Assembly (NCBI RefSeq): GCF_000717345.1
Contig: NZ_JNZA01000039.1
Location: forward strand, 1 to 64,000
Reading direction: 5' to 3'
Source of the DNA: Streptomyces lydicus
Lineage (GTDB): Bacteria > Actinomycetota > Actinomycetes > Streptomycetales > Streptomycetaceae
Length of the DNA stretch: 64,000 bases
In this document: in pieces, positions 26,375 through 35,736 of the stretch
Layout of the letters: the number at the start of each line of letters is the position of its first letter
How positions within the stretch are numbered: the first letter of the stretch is position 1
Position numbers and translations under genes: made by a program
The notes under the pieces: model-generated
What the model was told of the DNA's origin: nothing
Seen by the model: only the letters and a program-made list of their open reading frames with translations
The model's database searches: none

Positions 26375-28345
26375 ATGACCACCCCCACGCAGGCGGACCC
26401 CGCGCCTGCCGCGCTCCCTTCCCAACGATGGCGCGGCTGGCTGCTGGACGGACTGAGCAGTCAGTCCGCCCGCCACCCCGGCCCGCACGGCACTCCGCCG
26501 GCCGAGCACAAGGGGCACACGTGGTGGCGCGTCATGTGCCTCACGGGTGTCGACTACTTCTCGACGCTGGGCTACCAGCCGGGCATCGCCGCGCTGGCCG
26601 CCGGACTGCTCTCGCCGTTCGCCACGCTCGTCCTGATCGCGCTGACCCTGCTCGGTGCCCTGCCCGTCTACCGCAGGGTGGCCAAGGAGAGCCCGAACGG
26701 CGAGGGTTCGATCGCCATGCTGGAGCGGCTGCTGCCCTGGTGGGCGGGGAAGCTGCTGGTCCTGGTGCTGCTGGGGTTCGCGGCCACCGACTTCGTGATC
26801 ACCATGACGCTGTCGGCCGCCGACGCCTCGGCGCACGTGGTGGAGAATCCCTTCGCCCCGGCCGCGCTGCACGGCGCGAACCTGTGGATCACCTTGCTGC
26901 TGCTGGCCGCCCTCGGCGCGGTCTTCCTCAAGGGCTTCCGTGAGGCGATCGGCATCGCCGTCGGCCTCGTCGGGGTCTATCTGGTGCTCAACGTCGTGGT
27001 GCTGGCCACCTCGGCCTGGCAGGTGCTCGCGCACCCGGTCGTGGTGGGCGACTGGTGGGGGGCGATGACCGCCGCGCACTCCTCGCCGCTGGCGATCGTC
27101 GGGGTGGCGCTGCTGGTCTTCCCCAAGCTGGCCCTGGGCATGTCCGGCTTCGAGACCGGTGTCGCGGTGATGCCGCAGGTGCGGGGCGAGGCGACCGACA
27201 CGGACGCCGCGCCGGCCGGCCGGATCCGCGGCACGCGGCGGCTGCTGACCACCGCGGCCCTGATCATGAGCTGCTTCCTGCTGCTGTCGAGCCTGGCCAC
27301 CACCCTGCTGATCCCGCAGAAGGAGTTCGAGACGGGCGGCTCGGCCAACGGCCGCGCGCTGGCCTATCTGGCGCACCAGCACCTGGGCGAGGCGTTCGGC
27401 ACCGTCTACGACATCTCCACCATCGCGATCCTCTGGTTCGCCGGTGCCTCGGCGATGGCCGGCCTGCTGAACCTCGTACCGCGGTACCTGCCGCGCTACG
27501 GCATGGCACCGGAGTGGACCAGGGCGGTGCGCCCGCTGGTGCTGATCTTCCTGGCCATCGCGTTCGGTATCACCCTCTTCTTCAACGCCAGCGTCGACGA
27601 GCAGAGCGGTGCGTACGCGACCGGCGTGCTGGTGCTGATGCTCTCGGCGTCCTTCGCCTCCACCGTGGCCGCCCGCCACCGGCGCCACCGCGCGGCCGCC
27701 GTCGGCTTCGGCGCGATCACCCTGGTCTTCGGCTACACCCTGGTCGCCAACGTCATCGAGCGGCCGGACGGCCTGAAGATCGCGCTGCTGTTCATCCTCG
27801 GCATGCTGCTGACCTCGTTCGCCTCCCGCGTCCACCGCGCCTTCGAACTGCGCGCCGTGCAGGTCGAGTTCGACGAGACCGCCGGGCGGCTGATCGACGC
27901 CGCGATCACGGCCGGGCCGCTGCGGGTGATCGCCAACGAACCCGACGAGCGGGACGCGGCGGAGTACCAGGAGAAGGAGTACAGCCAGCGCGAGGAGACC
28001 CATATACCTGACGGGCGGCCGGTGCTCTTCCTGGAGGTGACGGTCACGGACTCCTCGGACTTCACCACGAACCTGCACGTCCGGGGCGAGGAGCGGTACG
28101 GGGCGCAGATCCTTCAGGTGGAGGGCGCCGGCGTGGCCAACACCATCGCCGCGGTGCTGATGCAGCTGCGCGAGCGGACCGGCCAGGTCCCGCACGCGTA
28201 CTTCAACTGGACCGAGGGCCACCCGCTCAGCCATCTGCTGCGCTTCCTGGTGTTCGGCGACGGTGAGGTCGCGCCGGTCACCCGGGAGGTGCTGCGGCGC
28301 GCCGAGCCGGACCCGGCCCGCCGGCCTCGGGTGCACGTCGGCTGA
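26375..28345 (+). CDS. APC-superfamily permease with cytosolic C-terminal domain
   Basis: 656 residues. About twelve membrane helices occupy residues 50-490 (starting at [15 protein letters not shown]), followed by about 150 soluble residues ([17 protein letters not shown] onward). Size and shape recall the KimA-like branch of amino-acid/potassium permeases, but sequence alone does not settle the substrate. The ATG at 26375 lies downstream of the phased repeats. A CATACT -10-like element at 26319 has a poor -35, consistent with activator dependence. A perfect hairpin follows the gene. Confidence 0.82.
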   Translation: MTTPTQADPAPAALPSQRWRGWLLDGLSSQSARHPGPHGTPPAEHKGHTWWRVMCLTGVDYFSTLGYQPGIAALAAGLLSPFATLVLIALTLLGALPVYRRVAKESPNGEGSIAMLERLLPWWAGKLLVLVLLGFAATDFVITMTLSAADASAHVVENPFAPAALHGANLWITLLLLAALGAVFLKGFREAIGIAVGLVGVYLVLNVVVLATSAWQVLAHPVVVGDWWGAMTAAHSSPLAIVGVALLVFPKLALGMSGFETGVAVMPQVRGEATDTDAAPAGRIRGTRRLLTTAALIMSCFLLLSSLATTLLIPQKEFETGGSANGRALAYLAHQHLGEAFGTVYDISTIAILWFAGASAMAGLLNLVPRYLPRYGMAPEWTRAVRPLVLIFLAIAFGITLFFNASVDEQSGAYATGVLVLMLSASFASTVAARHRRHRAAAVGFGAITLVFGYTLVANVIERPDGLKIALLFILGMLLTSFASRVHRAFELRAVQVEFDETAGRLIDAAITAGPLRVIANEPDERDAAEYQEKEYSQREETHIPDGRPVLFLEVTVTDSSDFTTNLHVRGEERYGAQILQVEGAGVANTIAAVLMQLRERTGQVPHAYFNWTEGHPLSHLLRFLVFGDGEVAPVTREVLRRAEPDPARRPRVHVG

Positions 28346-28425
28346 CGTCCGGGGCGTCGAGCGGCCCCGGGCCCCGGCTACGGGCGGTGGGCCGCAGCCC
28401 CGCCCTCCCTACCTCTCCACCAGAC

Positions 28426-28454
28426 CCGCCCACCCCCCGAAGGGGGGTGGGCGG
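28426..28454. terminator. Perfect hairpin between convergent genes
   Basis: Thirteen-bp perfect arms (CCGCCCACCCCCC and complement) with a GAA loop, followed by GGGG and a run of eight A on the plus strand. It probably ends both the permease transcript and the convergent small gene. Confidence 0.75.
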
Positions 28455-28488
28455 TGGGGAAAAAAAATACGTACACGTCGCGGCGGCC

Positions 28489-28716
28489 TCAGTTCCGGCG
28501 GCCGGCCGCCTTCGCGCGGGTGTGTGACCAGCCGGCCAGCAGGACTCCGACGGCGACCAGCGCCGCGTGGGCGGCCAGGACGGGCCCGAATCCCCCGCCC
28601 AGCCAGCCGAGCAGCCCGGTGTTGTCGTGGTCGAAGAGCAGCCGGATCGCCCCCTGGGCGAAGACCACCGTCATGGCCGCACCGACGATCTGCAGGACGT
28701 CGTACTTCATGGTCAC
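28489..28716 (-). CDS. Small two-helix membrane protein
   Basis: 75 residues: a first helix (about 8-28), a Gly-rich loop (LLGWLGGGFGP), a second helix (about 42-62) and a basic tail. GTG start with AGAGGA 5-6 bases upstream. It is divergent from the TetR gene, which is the usual arrangement of a regulator with its target; a 13-bp inverted repeat lies between them. No family recognised. Confidence 0.7.
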   Translation of the reverse strand: MTMKYDVLQIVGAAMTVVFAQGAIRLLFDHDNTGLLGWLGGGFGPVLAAHAALVAVGVLLAGWSHTRAKAAGRRN

Positions 28717-28753
28717 CGAAGTCCTCTCGAAGATTTCCGTTTGCCCCCTCAGG

Positions 28754-28766
28754 ACGTTACGAACGT
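28754..28766. promoter_or_regulatory. Inverted repeat ACGTT-ACG-AACGT, candidate TetR operator
   Basis: Perfect 5-bp arms with a 3-bp spacer in the AT-richer region between the small membrane gene and the TetR gene. It is the obvious candidate for autoregulation by the TetR protein. Confidence 0.5.
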
Positions 28767-28849
28767 ATCATTGAGTGAGAGGCGAAAGTCCCTTTAATTG
28801 GCAGGGGAATTCGCTTTACGTCACACAATTTAAGGGGCCGCGGAAAGAA

Positions 28850-29680
28850 ATGGTGCGTGACGAAAAGGGGGCGGCGACCGGGCCTGTGTGCCGGATGTGC
28901 CGTACGGCCCTCAGCCCGGCGGGACGCGGCCGGCCCGCGCTGTACTGCTCGCGCAGCTGCCAGGCCAAGGCGTACCGGCGGCGCAGACAGGCCCCTCCGC
29001 CGCCGCCCGAACGGCCGGCGGCGGGCGGTACGCAGGCCCCTCGGCGCCGGCAGATCGCCGAGGCGCTCTGGCGGATCGCCGCCGAGCGGGGGCTGCACGA
29101 GGCGAGCCTGCGGGAGGTGGCCGCCGAGGCCGGGGTGTCGCTGCGGGCGGTGCAGTACCACTTCGAGAGCAAGCACCAGCTACTGGTGGACGCGCTGCAC
29201 CTGCTCCACGACGACAACGAGCGGATCGCCCGCTCCCGTATCGACCACGACCCCGCCGACCCGCGCGCCCTGCTGCGCGCCGTACTCGAGGAGTTCCTGC
29301 CCGTCGACGCCCAACGTGCCACCGCACTGCGGGTGTTCGCGGCCTACTACGCCCGCAGCCTGACCGACCCCGCGCTCGCCGCGGTCTTCCTGGCCGCCGA
29401 GCAGCCCCTGGAGCGGCTGGTGGCGGATCTGATCGAGGCGGCGCAGGCGACGGGGCACACGGCTCCCGGTCTCGACGCCTGGCGGGAGGCCGACCTGCTG
29501 GTCTCCGGGGCGGTGGGGCTGGGCGGTGACGTCCTGCACGGGCGCCGCACGCTGGCGGACGTACGGCGCACCCTCGACTACCACCTCGACAAGATCTTCG
29601 CCGGTAACCCGGCGCGCTCGGCGCGGGTCCCCGGCGAAGGGGCAAGCGGGCGCGGTCAGCGGGTGGCGGGCTCCGGATAG
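28850..29680 (+). CDS. TetR family regulator with N-terminal zinc-knuckle
   Basis: 276 residues. Residues 13-48 contain C-x2-C-x15-C-x3-C (CRMC ... YCSRSC) followed by AKAYRRRR, a treble-clef-like zinc module. The TetR DNA-binding domain follows (about 65-115: LREVAAEAGVSLRAVQYHF) and then an all-helical ligand domain. Some actinobacterial TetR proteins carry this extra module, of unknown role. The start was placed at ATG 28850 behind GGAAAG; GTG 28853 is equally possible. It probably controls the divergent membrane gene and itself. Confidence 0.82.
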   Translation: MVRDEKGAATGPVCRMCRTALSPAGRGRPALYCSRSCQAKAYRRRRQAPPPPPERPAAGGTQAPRRRQIAEALWRIAAERGLHEASLREVAAEAGVSLRAVQYHFESKHQLLVDALHLLHDDNERIARSRIDHDPADPRALLRAVLEEFLPVDAQRATALRVFAAYYARSLTDPALAAVFLAAEQPLERLVADLIEAAQATGHTAPGLDAWREADLLVSGAVGLGGDVLHGRRTLADVRRTLDYHLDKIFAGNPARSARVPGEGASGRGQRVAGSG

Positions 29681-30005
29681 AACTCGCGCGCACCGCCAGC
29701 GGCCCCCTTCGTCCGCGTAACGCTCGCATGACAGCCCTTCGAACCGAGCACATCGTTACGGCCCTACCGCCCGGTAAGCGCCAAGGTATCGGCTATACCC
29801 AGTAAGCCAGTTGATGCGTGAAATAGGACAGATAGTGCACATCTCTCGCCCGTGACGGCTCGGCGGTCCGACGCCTTCGACTCGAAGGGGAACTGGAGCT
29901 TCGTACCTATGGACCATCTGTTAATCTGCCCGCTCCTGGATGTTCCTCCATCTCTCCGCCCCCAAAGCACCCCTCCATCGCCGGGTGCAGCGAGGTGTCG
30001 CGTAC
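29681..30005. other. Intergenic region upstream of the XRE regulator
   Basis: 325 bp, AT-richer than its surroundings, without a credible gene. It contains the 15-bp palindrome at 29874-29888. A TTGATG hexamer near 29812 and a TAATCT near 29917 could be promoter parts, but neither has a good partner at proper spacing. Confidence 0.45.
29874..29888. promoter_or_regulatory. 15-bp palindrome CCTTCGA-C-TCGAAGG
   Basis: Perfect 7-bp arms around one base, about 118 bp upstream of the XRE regulator start. A candidate operator, perhaps for that regulator itself. Confidence 0.4.
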
Positions 30006-30731
30006 GTGTACAGCACTCCCTTCTCTCCTGCAGAGGCCAGATCCGCGCGGGCCCGGGTGGGCCTGACCACGGCTCAGGTCGCCCAGTCCATGACGGCGTG
30101 CGGCGAGCCGGTACGTCCCGAGCTCATCGACGCCTGGGAGTACGGCTCCCAGGCGCCGACCGAGGGGCAGCTCTTCGTGCTGGCCGACGTCCTGTGGTGC
30201 CCGCCGACCACGCTGATGGGCATCGAGCCCCGCACCCTGGCCGAGCACCGCATGGCCCGGCAGCTGAGCGTGGAGCGGCTGTCCCAGCTCATCGGGATGG
30301 ACCCGGCCGGGTACCGGGCGGCGGAGTCCGCGCGGCAGTGGAGCGGTGACTACCGCCAGACCAAGGCGTTGGTGGAGGCGCTGGGGCTGTCGCTGCGCAA
30401 ACTCATCGGGGTGATGGGGCGGGACGAGGAACTCTCGGGGCACCTGCGGTCGGCGATCGAGGGGCGCTGGAAGGCGCATGTCGCACCGGTCATCGAGATC
30501 ACCACGCTGAACAAGACGCGGGTGAGCGACGCGCTGCGCACCATGCACGCCGAGTTCGCGGAGTTCTCCGAGCGCTACATGGGACATCTGGTGGCGCGTA
30601 ACGCCGACTCCCGGCTCAAGGAGATCGCGGCCGAGCGCTCGGCGTATCTGCGCCGGCTGGTCGACCACTTCTGGGAGCTGATCGGCGAGGCGGGCGAGGC
30701 CCCGCCGTTCAACACGGTGACCACCCACTGA
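30006..30731 (+). CDS. XRE-type helix-turn-helix regulator
   Basis: 241 residues. An XRE DNA-binding domain is at residues 7-60 (LTTAQVAQSM ... WEYGSQAPTEGQLFVLADVL), and a second, weaker HTH-like segment at about 75-125 (SVERLSQLIG). A long helical C-terminal domain follows. GTG at 30006 was chosen for GAGGTG 8 bases upstream and because homologous streptomycete regulators begin with this YSTPFSPAEAR segment. It converges on the uracil/xanthine permease gene. Target unknown. Confidence 0.78.
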   Translation: MYSTPFSPAEARSARARVGLTTAQVAQSMTACGEPVRPELIDAWEYGSQAPTEGQLFVLADVLWCPPTTLMGIEPRTLAEHRMARQLSVERLSQLIGMDPAGYRAAESARQWSGDYRQTKALVEALGLSLRKLIGVMGRDEELSGHLRSAIEGRWKAHVAPVIEITTLNKTRVSDALRTMHAEFAEFSERYMGHLVARNADSRLKEIAAERSAYLRRLVDHFWELIGEAGEAPPFNTVTTH

Positions 30732-30782
30732 CCCCGGGGCGGGCCGGCGAGGGCCCGCCCCCGGGTGCGGAGCCGACGCCGC

Positions 30783-32387
30783 TCAGTGTGTCGGCAGACC
30801 CCAGTGCGGTCCCTGCTGGCCCGGCTGGCCCGGCTGGCCGTACGGCGCCTGGGGCGGCTGGGGAGACTGCGGTCCGTGCGGTCCCTGGGGGGCGTACGGG
30901 CCGTACGGGTCGGCCGGCTGGTACCCGCCCTGTGGCTCGTAGCCGCCGGCCGGCTCCTGCACCGCCGTCAGGTGCGGTGCGTCCGCGTCCGCGTCGTCGT
31001 CCTCGATCTCGTCCCAGTCGATCTCGATCGCCGAGCGGCGGGTGAAGACGTTGAAGAGCAGGTTGAGCAGGATCGCGGTCAGACCGCCCAGCGTGATCCC
31101 GCTGTTGAGGACCGCGCGGACGTCCTCCGGCATCCGGTCGAAGAACGGCGCGACCGCGGTGGGCAGCATCGCGGCACCGAGGCTGACGGCGAGGATGAGC
31201 GCATTGCGCTCCTCGCGCAGATCGACCTTGCCGAGAATCTGGATGCCGACCGTGGCGACCATGCCGAACATGGAAATCGCCGCACCACCGAGCACCGGAT
31301 GCGGAATTGCGGCGACCAGGCTGCCCGCCTTCGGCAGCAGACCCAGGACGATCATGAAGCCGCCGGCCGCGACCACCACGAAGCGGCTCATCACCTTGGA
31401 CATCCGCACCAGGCCGATGTTTTCGGCAAAGGCCACGTAGGGGAAGGAATTGAAAATTCCGCCGAGCACGGTCGCCACACCGTCGGCGCGCAGCGCCCGG
31501 GCCACCGTGTCGTTGTCGACCCGCTTGCGCGTGATCTCCCCGATGGCATAGACGTCGCCGGTGGTCTCCACCATCGTGATCAGCATGACGACGAGCATCG
31601 CGATGATGGGGAACACCTCGAACTTCGGCATTCCGTAGTGGAAGGGCGTGCTGACGCCGAACCAGTCGGCCTTCTGCACCGCGCTGAAATCCACATCGCC
31701 GAGGAGCCAGGCGACCCCGGTGCCGCCGATAAGGCCGAGCAGAACCGCGAGACTGCTCAGGTACGGCTTGCCGATACGGACCACGGCGAGAATGAACAGC
31801 AGGGTTCCCAGGGCATATCCGAGGTTCTTGAGGTCACCGTATTCGGGCTTGCCCATCAACTGCGCACCGCCGGCCGCGTCCTGCAGTGCCTGCGGTATCA
31901 GCGTGAGGCCGATGATGGTGAGGATCGTGCCGATGACGACCGGCGGGAAGTACTTCACCAGCTTGCTGAAGAACGGGGCGAACAGGAAGGTCGCGATGCC
32001 CGCGGTGATCACCGCGCCGTAGACCACGAGGAGCCCGGCGGTGCCGCCGCCGGCGCCCTGGCCGATGGCGATCATCGGGGAGACCGCGGTAAAGGTGACG
32101 CCCTGGACCAGCGGCATCCTCGCGCCGATCCGCCATACCCCGAGGGCCTGGATGATCGAGGCGATTCCGCAGGTCAGCAGGTCCGCGTTGATCAGATAGA
32201 CAAGCTGTTCGTGGGAGAGCTCCAGGGCATTGCCGAGCAGGATCGGGACGATCACCGCGGCCGCGTAGAAGGCGAGGACGTGCTGGAAACCGTAGAGCGT
32301 GAGTTTGCCGACGGGGAGCACCTCGTCGACGGGGTGTGCCCGCTGGCGGGAGAACGTCTGGGGGTCTTGTCGGGGGACTCGTGCCAT
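30783..32387 (-). CDS. Uracil/xanthine permease (NCS2 family)
   Basis: 534 residues with about twelve to fourteen membrane helices. The NCS2 hallmark GFQHVLAFY is in helix 1 and the substrate-site segment VETTGDVYAIGE is near residue 270. The family imports uracil, xanthine or urate by proton symport. The last 95 residues are unusual: an acidic stretch (DWDEIEDDDADAD) then a cytosolic Pro/Gln/Gly/Tyr-rich tail with PYGPY and QPGQPGQ units. AAGGCAAGG lies upstream of the ATG. Confidence 0.9.
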   Translation of the reverse strand: MARVPRQDPQTFSRQRAHPVDEVLPVGKLTLYGFQHVLAFYAAAVIVPILLGNALELSHEQLVYLINADLLTCGIASIIQALGVWRIGARMPLVQGVTFTAVSPMIAIGQGAGGGTAGLLVVYGAVITAGIATFLFAPFFSKLVKYFPPVVIGTILTIIGLTLIPQALQDAAGGAQLMGKPEYGDLKNLGYALGTLLFILAVVRIGKPYLSSLAVLLGLIGGTGVAWLLGDVDFSAVQKADWFGVSTPFHYGMPKFEVFPIIAMLVVMLITMVETTGDVYAIGEITRKRVDNDTVARALRADGVATVLGGIFNSFPYVAFAENIGLVRMSKVMSRFVVVAAGGFMIVLGLLPKAGSLVAAIPHPVLGGAAISMFGMVATVGIQILGKVDLREERNALILAVSLGAAMLPTAVAPFFDRMPEDVRAVLNSGITLGGLTAILLNLLFNVFTRRSAIEIDWDEIEDDDADADAPHLTAVQEPAGGYEPQGGYQPADPYGPYAPQGPHGPQSPQPPQAPYGQPGQPGQQGPHWGLPTH

Positions 32388-32774
32388 CTCTGCCTTGCCT
32401 TCACGAGGTAGGTGAATAAGAAGGAACCGGCACCGTCGTGTCCCGGATGACGGACGGGCCGGCGCGGTATTGCAAAGCCGACGTCTGGCGGTGTTGCCGA
32501 CACCACGTAGCCCTGCGCTGCACTTTACGTCCTGGTTCGACAGGACTTCCTTCGATCAGCACAGCAAAGTCCGGCATTTGCTTGGAATTTGCAGGTGGGG
32601 CCAATCGGAGCGCTCACCTTAGTTGACCTGGGCTGTTTCTCGCGAGTAACCGGTCGTATTCACTCGCACATAGCGGGATCACACCCGAAATGCCGTTTTG
32701 CGGAGGGGTAATTGTGCCTTCGGCGGCGGGCGGTTGAAGAGGCGGGGCCCGCCCCGCCGCCGTAAAATCGCGGT
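32388..32774. other. Divergent control region between NCS2 permease and FHA-ABC exporter
   Basis: 387 bp, AT-richer in the middle (32540-32720), no gene. No purine riboswitch is recognised. On the right edge TAAAAT (32763-32768) lies exactly six bases before the ATG of the exporter, which suggests a leaderless transcript. Confidence 0.5.
32763..32768 (+). promoter_or_regulatory. -10 element TAAAAT, probable leaderless start
   Basis: Six bases separate TAAAAT from the ATG at 32775 and no Shine-Dalgarno is present, so transcription probably starts at the A of the start codon. A TTGAAG at 32734 is 23 bp upstream, too far for a standard -35. Confidence 0.5.
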
Positions 32775-35132
32775 ATGGCTGAGCGGCCGGATGCGCCCAC
32801 CGCGCCTGATCTCGTCGTCGAATCGGACGGCGGCACGCAGGTGATGAACCCCGGTCGCGTTTATCACGTCGGCCGGGACCCGGAGAGCGAGCTCGTCCTC
32901 GACGACGCCCGGGTCTCCTGGCACCACGCCGTGCTGGTCGCCCGGGCCGGCCACTGGATGGTGGAGGACGAGGGCAGTACGAACGGCACCTACACCGACG
33001 GGCGGCGCATTCAGGAGTCCGGCGTCGGACCGGGCAGCGTGATCCGGTTCGGCAACCCCGCCGACGGGCCGTCCGCGGTCCTCTCCCGGGTGCCGCCGCG
33101 ACCGCCCCGTATCGACCGGCCCTCGGCCGTCTCCCACCCGGCCGGCACCCGCACCTTCCGCGCCCCCAGCTCCGTACGGCCCATCCCGGCCGCCCGCACC
33201 ACCCGGATCGGCCGCGGACCGGACAACGACCTGGTCATCGACGATCTGTCGGTCTCCCGCCGGCACGCCGAGCTGCGCGCCGGCGCCGAAGGCTTCGAGA
33301 TCGTCGACCTCGGCAGTCACAACGGCACCTACCTCAACGGCCAGCCGGTGGCGGACCGGGCCCCGCTGATCCCCGGCGACATCGTCGGCATCGGCCACTC
33401 CGCGTTCGCCCTCGTCGGCGACGAGCTCCAGGAGTTCATCGACAACGGCGAGGTCTCACTGGACGTGCAGGGCCTGGCGGTACGGGTCTCCGACGGCAAG
33501 AAGACGCAGAAGACGCTGCTGGACGGGGTGTCCTTCCCGGTGGGCGAGAAGTCGCTGCTGGCGGTGGTCGGACCGAGCGGCGCGGGCAAGTCGACGCTGC
33601 TCAACGCGCTGACCGGGCTGCGTCCCGCGGACGACGGCACGGTGCTCTACGACGGCCGTGACCTGTACCGCGACTACGCCGAGCTGCGGCAGCGCATCGG
33701 ACTCGTACCGCAGGACGACATCCTGCACCAGCAGCTGACCGTGCGCCGGGCGCTCGGTTACGCCGCGCAACTGCGCTTCCCCGAGGACACCGCGAAGGCC
33801 GAACGGCAGGCGCGGGTCGACGAGGTGATCCACGAACTGGGCCTCGACCAGCGGGCGGACCAGCCCATCCACAGCCTCTCCGGCGGCCAGCGCAAGCGCG
33901 TCTCGGTGGCCCTGGAGCTCCTGACCAAGCCGTCGCTGCTGTTCCTCGACGAACCGACCTCCGGTCTCGACCCCGGCATGGACCGCTCCGTGATGCACAT
34001 GCTGCGCGGCCTGGCGGACGACGGCCGCACGGTCATCGTCGTCACCCACAGCGTGCTCAGCCTCGACGTCTGTGACCGGCTGCTGGTCATGGCGCCGGGC
34101 GGGGCGATCGCCTACTACGGGCCGCCGGACGAGGCACTGCCGTACTTCGGGTTCACCCAGTGGCCGGAGGCGTTCGAAGCCTTCGAGAACGACACCGCCC
34201 GGCCCTGGGCGAGCGACTACCGCGCCTCACCGGAGCACCGCCGCTACATCGCGATGGACTCCCGCCAGCCGCCGAAAGCCCCGGAGCCGCCGAAGGGCCC
34301 GGTGGAAGCGCACAAGGCACAGAGCTGGAGCGGCCAGCTGAACACCCTGGTGCGGCGGTACGCGGCGGCGCTGAGTTCCGACCGGACCTTCCTGATCATC
34401 ATGGTCGCGCTGCCCTTCGTGATGGGGGCGATGGCGCACGCCCTGGCCGGATCCAGCCTCACCCCGGACTCGGCGCTCAACGCCCTGCTGATCCTCTGCG
34501 TCGGCGCGGTGCTGACCGGTGCCGCCAACGCGGTGCGGGAGCTGGTGAAGGAGCGGACGATCTATCAGCGGGAGAGAGCCGTCGGCCTGTCCCGTTCGGC
34601 GTATCTGATGTCCAAGGTGCTGGTGCTGGGGGCGATCACGGTCGTCCAGGCCGTGGTGCTGACCATGGTGGGCCTGGTCGGGGTGAAGCTGAACACGCCC
34701 GGCGGCAAGGGCGTGTTGATGCCACCACTGATCGAAATCACCCTGGCCGTGGCCCTGTTGGCGTTCACCGCGATGATGCTCGGCCTCTTCGTGTCCGCGC
34801 TGGTGCGCAAGGAGGAGGTCACCATGCCGCTGCTGGTCCTCCTCGCGATCATCCAGGTCGTGTTCTGCGGTGCGCTGCTCAAGCTGAACGGCGTGCCGGG
34901 GCTGGCGCAGCTGGCCTGGCTGGTGCCGTCCCGGTGGGCGCTCGGCGCCATGGCAGGCACCATCGATCTGCACCGGCTGGTGCCGGGCGACATCACCGCG
35001 GATCCGCTCTTCCAGCACAAGCCGGCCGTCTGGCTGCTCAACATGGGCATGATGATTGTGCTCTCCCTGGTACTGGGGTTCCTGGTCACCCGCCTGCTGC
35101 GGCGGCACGAGCCCGAGATCATGCGCAAGTAG
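32775..35132 (+). CDS. ABC exporter with two N-terminal FHA domains (Rv1747-like)
   Basis: 785 residues. FHA domain 1 is at about 20-100 (VGRDPESELVLDD, GSTNGTY) and FHA domain 2 at about 140-215 (IGRGPDNDLVIDD, GSHNGTY). The ATPase domain is at about 230-450 (GPSGAGKST, LSGGQRKRVS, DEPTSGLDPG). An ABCG/ABC2-type membrane domain with six helices fills the C-terminus. FHA domains bind phosphothreonine. In mycobacterial Rv1747, kinase phosphorylation drives such binding, and the exporter affects cell-envelope lipids. A Ser/Thr kinase gene lies two genes downstream and is the likely partner. Confidence 0.92.
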   Translation: MAERPDAPTAPDLVVESDGGTQVMNPGRVYHVGRDPESELVLDDARVSWHHAVLVARAGHWMVEDEGSTNGTYTDGRRIQESGVGPGSVIRFGNPADGPSAVLSRVPPRPPRIDRPSAVSHPAGTRTFRAPSSVRPIPAARTTRIGRGPDNDLVIDDLSVSRRHAELRAGAEGFEIVDLGSHNGTYLNGQPVADRAPLIPGDIVGIGHSAFALVGDELQEFIDNGEVSLDVQGLAVRVSDGKKTQKTLLDGVSFPVGEKSLLAVVGPSGAGKSTLLNALTGLRPADDGTVLYDGRDLYRDYAELRQRIGLVPQDDILHQQLTVRRALGYAAQLRFPEDTAKAERQARVDEVIHELGLDQRADQPIHSLSGGQRKRVSVALELLTKPSLLFLDEPTSGLDPGMDRSVMHMLRGLADDGRTVIVVTHSVLSLDVCDRLLVMAPGGAIAYYGPPDEALPYFGFTQWPEAFEAFENDTARPWASDYRASPEHRRYIAMDSRQPPKAPEPPKGPVEAHKAQSWSGQLNTLVRRYAAALSSDRTFLIIMVALPFVMGAMAHALAGSSLTPDSALNALLILCVGAVLTGAANAVRELVKERTIYQRERAVGLSRSAYLMSKVLVLGAITVVQAVVLTMVGLVGVKLNTPGGKGVLMPPLIEITLAVALLAFTAMMLGLFVSALVRKEEVTMPLLVLLAIIQVVFCGALLKLNGVPGLAQLAWLVPSRWALGAMAGTIDLHRLVPGDITADPLFQHKPAVWLLNMGMMIVLSLVLGFLVTRLLRRHEPEIMRK

Positions 35133-35148
35133 CGCCGAGGAGGCGCCC

Positions 35149-35736
35149 GTGACCTCTCCCGAGTTCGCCCCCAGCCATGTCGTTCCGCCGGAGGGCATGG
35201 CGACCTGGTCGGCACCGGACTCGTCGCTGCCGAGTTCGCCGCTCGATCCGCTGCTGCCCGTCCAGATCATCGACCGCCGTGGCGACTGGGCGCTGGCGCT
35301 GTGCTCCAACGGCTGGGCGGCCTGGGTCGACGGCCGGCTGCTGCTGGCCGTACCGCGGGAACCGCCGGCCGCCGGGCAGCCCGCCGCCCGGACCGCCGAC
35401 CCCCGGCCGCTGCTGGGCGCCCTGGAGGGCGAACTGGCCCGCTACCGGCGGCTGGTCGAGGAGCTGGTCGCCGGGCAGCTGGACGGCGAGTCGTTCTCCG
35501 AGCGGAGCCGCGGCACCCGGATCGGCGTGGTCGTGGACGGCGACGCGCTGTGGCTCTACGACGTCCGGCACGAGCGCTGGTGCTACTGCGACGGGGTGTC
35601 GCTGCACACCTACGCGGTGGAGTCGCGGCCGTCGTCGAGGGGCTCCGGCGAGCAGCCGCCGCGGCAGCCACCGACGCCGCAGCCGGCCGAGCCCCCGCCG
35701 CGGTCGCAGGCGTACCCGCCGGGTGAGTACCGGTGA
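35149..35736 (+). CDS. Hypothetical protein in the FHA-ABC/kinase operon
   Basis: 195 residues, no membrane segment. The N-terminal half repeats hydrophobic-Trp strands (RGDWALALCSNGWAAWVDGRLLLAV), an SH3- or WW-like pattern. A helical stretch (LLGALEGELARYRRLVEELVAGQ) and a short beta part follow, then a Pro-rich tail. I do not recognise a family. The GTG has GAGGAGG 6 bases upstream and lies 16 bp after the exporter, and its end overlaps the kinase start (GTGA), so the three genes are translated from one mRNA. It may be an adaptor. Confidence 0.75.
   Translation: MTSPEFAPSHVVPPEGMATWSAPDSSLPSSPLDPLLPVQIIDRRGDWALALCSNGWAAWVDGRLLLAVPREPPAAGQPAARTADPRPLLGALEGELARYRRLVEELVAGQLDGESFSERSRGTRIGVVVDGDALWLYDVRHERWCYCDGVSLHTYAVESRPSSRGSGEQPPRQPPTPQPAEPPPRSQAYPPGEYR

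Noticed and set aside
26316..26378. 20-codon leader peptide frame overlapping the APC permease start
   Set aside because: The most likely -10 element (26319-26324) overlaps its start codon, so the frame would not be transcribed, and it has no ribosome site.
29690..29760. tRNA-like TTCGAACC segment
   Set aside because: No acceptor stem, anticodon arm or CCA-adjacent pairing can be built around it.
29764..29970. 68-codon minus-strand frame in the gap before the XRE gene
   Set aside because: No ribosome site, unnatural composition, and it overlaps the start region of the opposite gene's promoter.
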